Below are positions 26,207 through 34,367 of a DNA stretch of 64,000 nt, piece by piece. The translations under genes were made by a program, and so were the position numbers. Numbering within the stretch: position 1 is the stretch's first letter; every line of letters begins with the position of its first letter. The notes below the pieces were generated by a model, which saw only the letters and a program-made list of their open reading frames with translations, was not told where the DNA came from and did not search any database. This DNA is from Cryptosporangium phraense. Lineage in GTDB: Bacteria; Actinomycetota; Actinomycetes; Mycobacteriales; Cryptosporangiaceae. The DNA is taken from the NCBI RefSeq assembly GCF_006912135.1, contig NZ_VIRS01000036.1:1-64000 (forward strand), read 5' to 3'.

Positions 26207-27493
26207 CTATCCGGCCCGGAGCCCCTCGGCCGCGGACCGGCGGCCGCCCAGCACCGCCCGGCCCCGCGGTGAGCCCGGCGATCACCCCACCCGCGGCAAC
26301 GACCAGCACCGCGAGCCCGACACTCGCCTGCCCCGGCGACGCCCCCAGCGCCTGCGCCAGCGCCGACGACCGCCGGTTGTCGAGCACGGTCACCCAGGCG
26401 AGCACGATCGCGCTCACCGCCGCCAGCACCGCCCGGCGCGGTCGCCGCCCGGCCACCCGGAGAGCCAGCAGCAACGCCACCGGCAGCCGGGACGACACCC
26501 CGATCAGCCACCCGACCCGCCGCGACGCGCCCGCCGGACCCCGGGCGGCGTCCGCCAGCGCGACCGCGGTGCTGGTCCGGGCCGCGCGCCGAGCCGGAAC
26601 CGCGGTCGCGACGCCGACGACCAGCAGGGCCGCGCCGAGCACGGTCCCCATCGTCGCCGGGGTGAGCGCCGGCGTGCCCGCGCGGCCCAGCAGGCCCGCC
26701 ACCGAGCCGGTCAGCAGCGGTGCGGCGCAGGACGGCCCGGTGGCCGGACGCGTCCCGCTCCACCACCACGGCGCCGAGCGTCAGCCCGGCCGCCGCCGCG
26801 ACGACGGCCACCAGCAGGTACTCGGCCAGCAGCACGGCCGCGGCCAGCCCGGCCGTACCGCCGGCCGCCTCGAGCAGCCCGACCCGCCGGGACTGATCCG
26901 CCATCCGTCCGCCGACCAGCACCGACAGCCCGGCCACGGCGAGCAGGCCGAGCAGCCAGTCCCCGATCAGCAGCAGGATCTGCGTGTCTGCGGCGAGCTC
27001 GGTCGCGGCGCCGCGTCCGGATGGCCAGCCGAAGGTAGTCGACGTAGACGTCCGCACCGAGGCTCTGCAGGTCGGACCGGGTCAGCCAGATCAGCCCGGG
27101 ATTGCGCAGCACGTCGGCCGGGAGGTCGTCGGCCGCGCCGTGCCCGCAGTGCACCAGACAGTAGGCCGCCGGATAGGGCGGCAGCGCCGCACTGACCGCG
27201 ACGCCCACCACGGGGAACGACCGCCCGTCCACGGTGCCCGGATCGCCGACCCGCACGCCGAAGGCGTCCGCAAGAGCACCTTCGACCACGACGCCGCCGG
27301 AGCGGACCCAACTGCCGTACAGCACCTCGGGCCGGTCGACGGAGCCGGTGACGCCGTCGGCGCCGGCGAGCCCGGCCAGATCGGTCGCCCGTCCCACGGC
27401 GACGACGTCGGGCCCGGCGGTCGCGGCCCGGGTGTCGGCGTACGGGTCGGCGGCCGCGTCGCGCAGGGTGAGCCGGGCGATCAGGCGGATCAT
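26207..27493 (-). pseudogene. Frameshifted FtsX/MacB-type ABC permease
   Basis: The start (ATG 27493, overlapping the ATPase stop) reads MIRLIARLTLRDAA and a soluble loop domain up to about 27010 (DVYVDYLRLAIR). The sequence then continues only in another frame as AATELAADTQILLLIGDWLLGLLAVAGLSVLVGGRMAD, shifts again near 26715 to TGSVAGLLG and GAALLVVGVATAVPARRAAR, and a third shift near 26250 gives a natural end. The expected first membrane helix after RLTLRD is missing. Together this is a broken permease, unless several indels are assembly errors in GC-rich runs. The intact product would be an FtsX-like exporter or lipoprotein-release permease partnering the adjacent ATPase. Confidence 0.75.
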
Positions 27494-28221
27494 TGCTCGT
27501 CGAACCCGATCAGTGCCGAGAGCTGCCCGGTCGCGCCGCCGGAGAGCCAGGTCTCGTCGACGAACACGCCGTCGCGCATCGTGATCAGGCGGTCGGCGGT
27601 GGCTGCGATCCGCGAATCGTGGGTGACGATGACCAGCGTCTGCCCGGCCGCGTGCAATTGGTCGAAGAGCTGGAGGACGTCCATCGTGGCGGCGCTGTCG
27701 AGGTTGCCGGTCGGCTCGTCGGCGAAGACGACCAGCGGCTCGTTGGAGAGCGCGCGGGCGATCGCGACCCGCTGCCGCTGCCCGCCGGAGAGCGCGGACG
27801 GCAGGAACCGGGCCCGGTCGGCCAGCCCGACCTGCTCGAGCAGTTCCAGCGCCCGGCGCCGGGCCGTCCGCGGTGACCGGCCGGCGAGCAGGGCCGAGAG
27901 TTCGACGTTCTCGACCGCGGTGAGCTCCTCCATCAGGTGGAACGTCTGAAAGACGAACCCGACGTCGCTCCGCCGGATCCGGGCCACGCCGGTCTCGCTG
28001 ACGTCGTCGATCCGGCGGCCGTTGAGCTCGATCTCGCCTCGGGACGGGCGGTCGAGGCCGCCGAGCAGGTGCAGCAGCGTCGACTTCCCGCAGCCGCTCG
28101 GCCCCATCACCGCGACGGTCTCCCCCGCGCGTACCTCCAGGTCGACGCCGTCCACGGCGCGGACCAACCCCTCGCCCCGGCCGTACCACTTGTGCAGGCC
28201 ACGGGCGGACAGCACGGTCAC
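27490..28221 (-). CDS. MacB/LolD-type ABC transporter ATPase
   Basis: 243 residues with an intact ATPase core: Walker A GPSGCGKST, Q-loop VFQTFHLMEELTAVENV, signature LSGGQRQRVAIARAL, Walker B LVVFADEPTGNLD and His switch VTHDSR. This group powers FtsX-like permeases in export or membrane-component release. GTG start overlapping the PadR stop. Its only adjacent permease is frameshifted, so the ATPase may be an orphan. Confidence 0.93.
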   Translation of the reverse strand: MTVLSARGLHKWYGRGEGLVRAVDGVDLEVRAGETVAVMGPSGCGKSTLLHLLGGLDRPSRGEIELNGRRIDDVSETGVARIRRSDVGFVFQTFHLMEELTAVENVELSALLAGRSPRTARRRALELLEQVGLADRARFLPSALSGGQRQRVAIARALSNEPLVVFADEPTGNLDSAATMDVLQLFDQLHAAGQTLVIVTHDSRIAATADRLITMRDGVFVDETWLSGGATGQLSALIGFDEQ

Positions 28222-28733
28222 GATCCACTCCTTCGCTGGGTCCAGCTCTGTTCACAGGCCTCGAGCCACCGCAGATCCGCCTGGAGGCGGAGCACGATGC
28301 CTTCGAGCAGCAGTCGGGCGTTCGATCCGTCCGGTTCGGACATCGCCGCCCGCTGCGCCTCGCGCAACCGGCGCAGCAGCTCGCGGCGTTGGGTGTCGAC
28401 GATCGTGATCGGGTCGGCGAGACCGGCCTGGGCGGCGGCGATCAGCTTGAGGTGGAACTCCGCGAGGTCGGGCTTCGGCCAGCTGACCTCGGCGATCCAT
28501 TCGGCGACACGATGCTGGCCCGCTGCGGTGAGAGCGTAGACCTTCCGGTCGGACCGCTCGGCGTTGTCCACCGTCAGCAGGCCGGCTCTCTCCAGCCGGG
28601 TCAGCGTGACGTAGATCTGGCCCGCGTTCAGGGCCTCGCCGAGCGGACCGAGGGCGTCACGGAGGCGGGCGCGGAGCTGATATCCGTGCGAGGGCTCCTT
28701 GGCCAGCATCGCGAGCACGACCTCCTGCTGCAC
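28218..28733 (-). CDS. PadR-family transcriptional regulator
   Basis: 171 residues. The N-terminal winged helix has the PadR pattern VVLAMLAKEPSHGYQLRARL, LNAGQIYVTLTRLERAGLLTV and DRKVYALTAAG; the helical C-terminal part contains AEFHLKLIAAAQAGL. PadR proteins commonly repress the exporter genes they precede. Here the gene heads the exporter operon (overlap with the ATPase gene) and is preceded by two palindromic repeats, its probable operator. Confidence 0.92.
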   Translation of the reverse strand: MQQEVVLAMLAKEPSHGYQLRARLRDALGPLGEALNAGQIYVTLTRLERAGLLTVDNAERSDRKVYALTAAGQHRVAEWIAEVSWPKPDLAEFHLKLIAAAQAGLADPITIVDTQRRELLRRLREAQRAAMSEPDGSNARLLLEGIVLRLQADLRWLEACEQSWTQRRSGS

Positions 28734-28744
28734 GGCCCCTCCTA

Positions 28745-28775
28745 GCTAACGGTTAGCCGTCACTCTAACGGTTGG
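28745..28775. promoter_or_regulatory. Probable PadR operator, two AACGGTT sites
   Basis: A perfect 13-bp palindrome GCTAAC-G-GTTAGC at 28745-28757 is followed by a half-matching copy TAACGGTTGG at 28766-28775, centres 19 bp apart. It sits 12 bp upstream of the padR start. Two spaced sites are typical for autoregulating PadR dimers. Confidence 0.65.
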
Positions 28776-28791
28776 CCCCAGCCGTGAGCCA

Positions 28792-28842
28792 CTACTTGCC
28801 CGAACGGAAAACAGTGACTACTTTCTAGATAGGCAAGTAGTC
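28792..28842. promoter_or_regulatory. Nested inverted repeats upstream of the membrane protein/ArsR-like pair
   Basis: GACTACTT (28816-28823) pairs with AAGTAGTC (28835-28842), and CTACTTGCC (28792-28800) pairs with GGCAAGTAG (28832-28840). The three ACTACTT-type half-sites share one core. The arrangement looks like a regulator dimer-binding region overlapping the promoter; a GAGGGAGG ribosome-binding site follows at 28843-28850. Confidence 0.6.
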
Positions 28843-28854
28843 GAGGGAGGCGTC

Positions 28855-29343
28855 ATGGACGACGAACAGCGCACTGCGGCCGAAGCGCTCGCGGCCGTGC
28901 AGTCCCATCAGGACCGGGCCCGGCGGGCGGCCCGCCTGCCGTGGTGGTTCTACGCCGCGGCGTTCGTACTGATCGCGGCCGGCGTCGCGAGCAACGACTT
29001 CGTCAGCCTCAGCGGGGCGAAAGTGCTCGCCGGGGTGATCGTCGTCGTGCTGGCGGTCGTGATGATCGCGCGGTACGCGAGCGGAACCGCGCTGCTCAGC
29101 CAGCTCCGCGGGGTGCAGCCGCGGTCGTACGACGCGCGTGCGGTGATGGTCGTCGTGATCGCCGGAGCGGTCGGCGGGTGGCTGGCCGCGCGCTTCGGTA
29201 GCGGGGCCGCCGAGCGGCTGGCCGACGACCTCGGCCTGCACCGGTTCCCGTACACGGTGGACGGCGTCCTGGCCGGCGCGTTCATCGTCGGGGTGCTCGC
29301 GCTGGCTCAGCTGGTCGGCGCGCCCCACCGTCCGGCTCGATGA
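28855..29343 (+). CDS. Small membrane protein of unknown function paired with a regulator
   Basis: 162 residues. A charged N-terminal helix (residues 1-27) is followed by four hydrophobic segments at about 28-45, 52-69, 93-112 and 135-153. I recognise no named family; pairs of such a membrane protein with an ArsR/MarR-like regulator are frequent in actinomycetes. A strong ribosome-binding site (GGGAGG) lies five bases before the ATG. The stop overlaps the downstream regulator start (ATGA), so both are made together. Confidence 0.82.
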   Translation: MDDEQRTAAEALAAVQSHQDRARRAARLPWWFYAAAFVLIAAGVASNDFVSLSGAKVLAGVIVVVLAVVMIARYASGTALLSQLRGVQPRSYDARAVMVVVIAGAVGGWLAARFGSGAAERLADDLGLHRFPYTVDGVLAGAFIVGVLALAQLVGAPHRPAR

Positions 29344-29675
29344 CCGAATCCCCGGCCTGGAGCCGGACGCCGGGCCTGGACCGACTCCTGTCGGACCCGA
29401 CCCGGCTGGCCCTCATGTCGGTCCTCTGCTCGGTCGACTGGTGCGACTTCGCCTTCCTGCGCGACCAGGTCGCGCTCTCGGACTCCGCGCTCTCCAAGCA
29501 ACTGGCGACGCTCAAGACCAATGGCGACGTCGAGCAGCGGCGCACCTATCTGGGTCGGGTACCCAAGACCACCGTGCGGGCGACCGACCAGGGGCGGGCC
29601 CGGTTCCTGGCGCACGTCGAGGCGCTACGCGCGATCGTCGAGCGCACGCCCCGCCCGCCGGACGGTCAGGGCTGA
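29340..29675 (+). CDS. ArsR/MarR-like winged-helix regulator
   Basis: 111 residues with one winged-helix domain: LDRLLSDPTRLALMSVLCSVDWCDFAFLRDQVALSDSALSKQLATLKTNGDVEQRR, then wing residues VPKTTVRATDQGRARFLAHV. It matches the small DUF-type transcriptional regulators that follow a membrane-protein gene. It most likely binds the inverted repeats at 28792-28842 and autoregulates the pair. Its end overlaps the convergent kinase gene by 10 bp. Confidence 0.87.
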   Translation: MTESPAWSRTPGLDRLLSDPTRLALMSVLCSVDWCDFAFLRDQVALSDSALSKQLATLKTNGDVEQRRTYLGRVPKTTVRATDQGRARFLAHVEALRAIVERTPRPPDGQG

Positions 29676-31639
29676 GCGAGCCGCCAGAGGTGGGTGGCGA
29701 CGGAGCCGTTGCCCGGGTTGGCGGTGAAGACCTGGTAGCCGCCGCCGGCGAGCGGGCTCGACGACGTGGTGCTCAGTTCCCAGGTGGCGCCGTCGACCGG
29801 GACGTTGCTGCCGATCTTCCAGGTGTCCCCGGCGCCGGCGCGGAGCTGCCAGTACTGGCCGGCGGTGTTCGCGTTGCACTGGGACGTGTAGGCGCCGTGG
29901 GTGCCGGAGAAGCCGTTCGGTGGGGTCGTGAGGTTGCCGGACAGGCACCAGCTGGTGCCTCCGTCGCCGGCCAGCCGGTTCTTCAGCTGGCCGGACGACT
30001 GCACCGACCACCATTGGCCGTCGGCGCCCGGGTTGCATGTGACGAGGTAGATCGAGTGGGTGCCGGCGCCGCTGGAGGATTGGCCGAGGTTGGCGGACAG
30101 GCAGTAGCCGTCGTAGTTGGCGTTCTCGAGCTGGTAGAAGCCGGTGGGCGCTGACCGGACCGGGTCCTCGGCGGACTGCCCGGTGGTCTTCCCGGGCCGC
30201 GGCGACGGGGTCACCGTGGTGCTGGTCGTCGGCGACGGTGGGGCCGACGGGGTGGAGCCGCCGCCGGACGGGACGCTCGGGTTCTCGCCGACGCCCGCGC
30301 CCTGGGGTGCGCCCAGCGATTGTTGGGCCGTGGCCTGCAGGTTCTCGTCGCCGCCGGACCGGAGCACGATCACTCCCCCGATCGCGATCAGCCCGAGCGC
30401 AACCGCCGCCGCAACCCCACCAATCGCGTACTTCCGCCCCCGATGCCCGCCGGCGACCGGCCCGCCTCCGCCCGGATTCACCGGCCCGCGCTGCCCACCC
30501 GCGAGCGGCACCGCCGGTCCGCCGGGACCGCCGGCGACTGGCGTCGGCGGGCCGTCGGGCGTCCGCCGGAGTGCGGCACTCCGGACGGCAGGGGCGGCCG
30601 ACGACGGAGGCGTCGGCATCGTCGGGAGGGACGCGCCGGGCGGGACCGGGCCGGAGGGGAACAGCGGCGGCCACGGCAGCGCCGGGCCGGCCGGCACCGG
30701 CGGTGGCGCCGGATAGCCGCCCGGGTCAGGACCATCGACGTAGCCGGCGCCCGAGTCGAAGGCCGGCCAGGCACCGGGACCGGCCCCCGAGGCCGGTGAC
30801 GCCACCGCGGCGATCGGATCCGTAGTCGACGCCGCGCGGGCCGCGGCCGCGAACGCCGCCGCGCTCGGCGGCCGCTGCGACGGCTCCTTCGCCAACGCCC
30901 GGAACACCAGGTCCGCGACCGGCCCGGGCACGTCCGCGGGCAACGGAGCCGGCGACCCGTGCATCAGCGCGGCGATCACCTGCACCGGATCGTCCCCGGG
31001 AAACGGTGGCTTCCCGCTCAGACAGCAGTACGCCACCGCCCCCAGCGCGAACACGTCGATGGCCGGCGTCACCGGACCGCGCGCGGCCTGCTCCGGCGCC
31101 ATGAACTGCGGCGACGCGATGATGACCGACGTGCCGTTCCCGGCCCCCGACCGCGCGATCCCGAAGTCGACCAGCACGATCGCGCCGTCCGCGCGCACCA
31201 TCAGGTTGCTCGGCTTCACGTCCCGGTGCACGATTCCGGAGTCGTGCGCGACCTGTAACGCCTCCGCGGCCTGGGCGACGATCGACAGCGTCTCGGCGAC
31301 CCCGAGCCGCCGCGCCGACTCGATCCGCTGCGCCAGCGGCGCACCCTCGATGTACTCCATCACCAGGTAGTCGATCCGCACGTCCCCGACCTCGACGTTC
31401 TCGCCGTAGTCGTAGATCTGGACGATTCCCGGATGGCGCAGCGCCGCCATCATCCGCGCCTCGGCCCGGAACCGGGTGATGAACTGCTCGTCGTCGATCA
31501 GCGCGGGTAACAGCGCCTTCACCGCGACCGTGCGGTGTAACAGCGTGTCGGTGCACTCCCAGACCTCGCCCATGCCCCCCTTGGCGATACGACGGGTGAG
31601 CAGATACCGATTCCCGAGCCGGAGTCCCTGGGCGAGCAC
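29666..31639 (-). CDS. Membrane Ser/Thr kinase with extracellular ricin-type lectin domain
   Basis: 657 residues from GTG 31639. A complete Hanks-type kinase occupies about 12-270: IAKGGMGEVWECTD, VAVKALLPAL, HRDVKPSNLM, DFGIARSG, APEQAARGPV. A Pro/Gly-rich juxtamembrane stretch leads to one membrane helix (about 405-427). The extracellular part has a Ser/Pro tether and a C-terminal domain (about 505-657) with repeated Trp and CLSANLG..GQWWSVQS / CLSGNL..GQYWQLRAG units resembling a ricin-B/RICIN-like carbohydrate-binding trefoil. It may sense cell-wall or other glycans, replacing the PASTA repeats of PknB. It lies 34 bp downstream of the Hsp70 fusion gene in the same direction. Confidence 0.88.
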   Translation of the reverse strand: MLAQGLRLGNRYLLTRRIAKGGMGEVWECTDTLLHRTVAVKALLPALIDDEQFITRFRAEARMMAALRHPGIVQIYDYGENVEVGDVRIDYLVMEYIEGAPLAQRIESARRLGVAETLSIVAQAAEALQVAHDSGIVHRDVKPSNLMVRADGAIVLVDFGIARSGAGNGTSVIIASPQFMAPEQAARGPVTPAIDVFALGAVAYCCLSGKPPFPGDDPVQVIAALMHGSPAPLPADVPGPVADLVFRALAKEPSQRPPSAAAFAAAARAASTTDPIAAVASPASGAGPGAWPAFDSGAGYVDGPDPGGYPAPPPVPAGPALPWPPLFPSGPVPPGASLPTMPTPPSSAAPAVRSAALRRTPDGPPTPVAGGPGGPAVPLAGGQRGPVNPGGGGPVAGGHRGRKYAIGGVAAAVALGLIAIGGVIVLRSGGDENLQATAQQSLGAPQGAGVGENPSVPSGGGSTPSAPPSPTTSTTVTPSPRPGKTTGQSAEDPVRSAPTGFYQLENANYDGYCLSANLGQSSSGAGTHSIYLVTCNPGADGQWWSVQSSGQLKNRLAGDGGTSWCLSGNLTTPPNGFSGTHGAYTSQCNANTAGQYWQLRAGAGDTWKIGSNVPVDGATWELSTTSSSPLAGGGYQVFTANPGNGSVATHLWRLAQP

Positions 31640-31673
31640 CCGGCCACCCTACCGTTACACCGGAGGTCCCAAA

Positions 31674-34331
31674 TCAGGACGTTGAGAGCTTGCCCGCGCT
31701 GACGAAATGGCCACTCTTGGCCTCGTAGAGCCACATCACCGGGCTGGCCAGGTCGCCCAGATCGTTGAACCGGAGGTGCTTGGTCAGGCCGTCGGCGTCG
31801 TAGTTGTTCACGAACGTCGCCATCGTCGCGCGGTCCGCGGTGCCGGCCTCGATGCCGTCGAGGAAGATCTTCGCGGAGTCGAAGCCCTCGGCCGAGTAGC
31901 GGCCCGGCTGCTCGCCGTACGCGGCCCGGTAGGCGTCGCGGAACGTCGGCGGGGCGTCGGCCTCGGGGAAGAACGGGCCGAACAGCGCGGTGCCCTCGGC
32001 GGCGTCGCCGGCCTGGTCGAAGAACGCCGGGGCGTCGAGGTCGGACGAACCGAACAGCTTCACGTCCCGGCCGCCGTTGTCGGTGAGCGCCTTGCGGAGC
32101 CGACCACCGACGGCCGGGTCACCGGCGTAGAACACCGCGGTCGCGCCGGCCGCCTGGATCCGCGCGGCCAGGCCGGAGTAGACGGTGGGGTCGGCGACGT
32201 CGGGCTTGATCGTGTCGCGACCGGCGGCGATGTCGTCGAGGCTGTCGCTGAGGTAGCCGGCCAGCTTGGTGCCGTGGGTGGATCCGTCGTCGACCAGGTA
32301 CACCTTCTGGGCCTTGAGGATCTTGGTCAGGTAGTTCGGCGCGACCAGGTTCGAGGAGTCCTCGTCGCCGATCACCTGGTGGTACAGGTTCCAGGTGGCG
32401 AGGGCGGTCGCGTCCCCGACCGGGGAGACGAACGGTAACCCGCCGTTGTCGAACGGTTCCCCGGCCGACGCCGTGTCGGCCGGCGTGACCGGGCCGACGA
32501 CGCCGAGCACGCTGGTGTCGTCGGCGAGCTGTTTCGCGAGGCGGCCGGCCTTGGCCGGGTCGCTGCCGGTGTCGTGCGTGGTGAGCGCGACGTCGCAGCC
32601 GTCGTGGGAGGCGTTGTACTGCGCCACCGCGAGCCGGACGCCGTAGTCGACGCGGACGCCGAGGTCTCGGTCGGGGCCGGTCTGCGGGCCGAGGAAGGCC
32701 AGGTGCTGGTCGCAGGGGGGTGCGGACGGGGCCGCGGCGGCGGACTCGGTGGCGTCGGGGTCGGTGACGGTGGTGTTGCGGGCGATCTCGCGGACGCACG
32801 AGCCGCAGCAGGCGAGCAGCGTCAGCGACACGACGCCGACCACCGCCCAGATGATCCACGCCCTCGACCGAGCCCGGCCGACCACCCCGAGCGAAGGCCC
32901 ACCCGGCCCCGCCGGGAGGCCACCCCCGCCGGGCGGCGCACCACCCCCGCCGGGCGGCGCACCGCCCGCGCCGGGGACGCCGGGGGCCGCGTGCGCGCCG
33001 CCCCCGGATACGGACCCCGGCCCGCCTCCCACGTACGCGCCACCAACGGACACCGACCCACCGGGCCCGTACGCTCCCCCGCCCGACACGGACCCGGCTC
33101 CGCCGGGCCCGTACCCTCCGGCACCGGGCAGCGGGCTCGACGCCGGTAACGGACTCGCCCCGGACGGCGACTCACCCGGGCCCGGCGCGCGTGGCGGGCC
33201 GCCGGCGGCCGGCCCGGTCGGCGGCGCGCCCGGCGGGATGTACGCGCCCCGGGCGAATGCCTCCCCCACCGCGATCGCTCCCTGAGCCACGACCAGCTCC
33301 GGGTTCTCCACGACCGTCGGCGCCACCCCGAGCTGCTGGTGCAGCAGCGTCGCGGCCAGCGGAATCCGGCTCGACCCACCCACCAGCAGCACGGTCGCGA
33401 CGCTCCCGGCCGGCACGGCCGCCGTCCGGAGAACGTCCCGCGTCACGGTCACGGTCCGGGCCAGCAACGGCCGGGCCAGCTCCTCGAGCTGCTCCCGCCC
33501 CAGCGGCACCTCGTCGTCCAGCAGCGGTACGTGAATGTGGACGGTCGACGTCCGCGACAGCGTCTCCTTGGCCTGCCGCGCGTCCTCCCACAGCAACCGC
33601 GACGCCCGCCGGTCCGTCCCCGAGGACGGCGCGGTCAGCCGCTCCCACACCTCCGGCGACCGGTGCCCGAGCGCGTTCCCGAGATACCCGACGACCGCCG
33701 CGTCGATGTCCAGCCCGCCGACGTCGTCGAGCCCCTGGTAGGCGGCGACGTCGAATCCGGACGCGTTCCGGCGCACGACCGTCGCGTCGAACGTCCCGCC
33801 CCCGAAGTCGTAGACGACGACGCTCTGCCCGGGCGCCAGGTTCATCCGCGGTAACGTCAGCGAGCTGAACGCCGCCGCGATCGGTTCCGGCACCATCAGC
33901 GGCAGCGAGATCCCGGCCACCCGGGCGGCCTGGTCCAGCACGTCGAGGCGCCGCGGGCCCCAGGCGACCGGGTGCGTCAGCACGACCCGCTCCGGCGCCC
34001 GGCCCGTCGCCCGCGCGGCCTCGGCCATCACCCGCGACAGCACCGCGCCCAGCAGCTCGGTGACCCGGACGTCCCGGCCGCCGAGCAGCACGGTGCCGTC
34101 GTCGATGCGGCGCTTGGGGTTCGGCTCGTAGGCGTCCGGCCGCGTCCGGGCGACGTGCGTCGCGTCGCGTCCGGTCAGGAATCGGCCGTCCTCGTCGAGG
34201 CAGACCGCCGACGGGAGCACCGGCGACCCGTCGAACAGCAACGACTCGCTCCGGCCGTCCGGGTACCGGAGAACACCGACGGTGTTCGACGTTCCGAAAT
34301 CGATCCCGATCAGATACCCGGCCGACGGCAT
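31674..34331 (-). CDS. Hsp70-type ATPase fused via a membrane helix to a periplasmic amino-acid-type binding domain
   Basis: 885 residues from ATG 34331 (GGATAGG nine bases upstream; GTG 34337 is an alternative). Residues 1-350 form an actin/Hsp70 nucleotide-binding domain: LIGIDFGTSNTVGVLRYPDG, VVYDFGGGTFDATVVRR, LLVGGSSRIPLA. There is no substrate-binding domain. A Gly/Pro/Ser-rich linker (about 355-490) leads to one membrane helix (AWIIWAVVGVVSLTLLACCG, about 495-515), and an extracellular family-6 binding protein fold (about 535-885: HLAFLGPQTGPDRDLGVRVDYGVRLAV, LGVVGPVTPADT, FVSPVGDATALA, YSAEGFDSAKIFLDGI). The layout suggests an outside ligand sensor coupled to a cytoplasmic ATPase switch. 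The function is not established. Confidence 0.87.
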   Translation of the reverse strand: MPSAGYLIGIDFGTSNTVGVLRYPDGRSESLLFDGSPVLPSAVCLDEDGRFLTGRDATHVARTRPDAYEPNPKRRIDDGTVLLGGRDVRVTELLGAVLSRVMAEAARATGRAPERVVLTHPVAWGPRRLDVLDQAARVAGISLPLMVPEPIAAAFSSLTLPRMNLAPGQSVVVYDFGGGTFDATVVRRNASGFDVAAYQGLDDVGGLDIDAAVVGYLGNALGHRSPEVWERLTAPSSGTDRRASRLLWEDARQAKETLSRTSTVHIHVPLLDDEVPLGREQLEELARPLLARTVTVTRDVLRTAAVPAGSVATVLLVGGSSRIPLAATLLHQQLGVAPTVVENPELVVAQGAIAVGEAFARGAYIPPGAPPTGPAAGGPPRAPGPGESPSGASPLPASSPLPGAGGYGPGGAGSVSGGGAYGPGGSVSVGGAYVGGGPGSVSGGGAHAAPGVPGAGGAPPGGGGAPPGGGGLPAGPGGPSLGVVGRARSRAWIIWAVVGVVSLTLLACCGSCVREIARNTTVTDPDATESAAAAPSAPPCDQHLAFLGPQTGPDRDLGVRVDYGVRLAVAQYNASHDGCDVALTTHDTGSDPAKAGRLAKQLADDTSVLGVVGPVTPADTASAGEPFDNGGLPFVSPVGDATALATWNLYHQVIGDEDSSNLVAPNYLTKILKAQKVYLVDDGSTHGTKLAGYLSDSLDDIAAGRDTIKPDVADPTVYSGLAARIQAAGATAVFYAGDPAVGGRLRKALTDNGGRDVKLFGSSDLDAPAFFDQAGDAAEGTALFGPFFPEADAPPTFRDAYRAAYGEQPGRYSAEGFDSAKIFLDGIEAGTADRATMATFVNNYDADGLTKHLRFNDLGDLASPVMWLYEAKSGHFVSAGKLSTS

Positions 34332-34367
34332 GCGCACTAGCCTATCCAGGCCCCACCGGCCCCGTGC

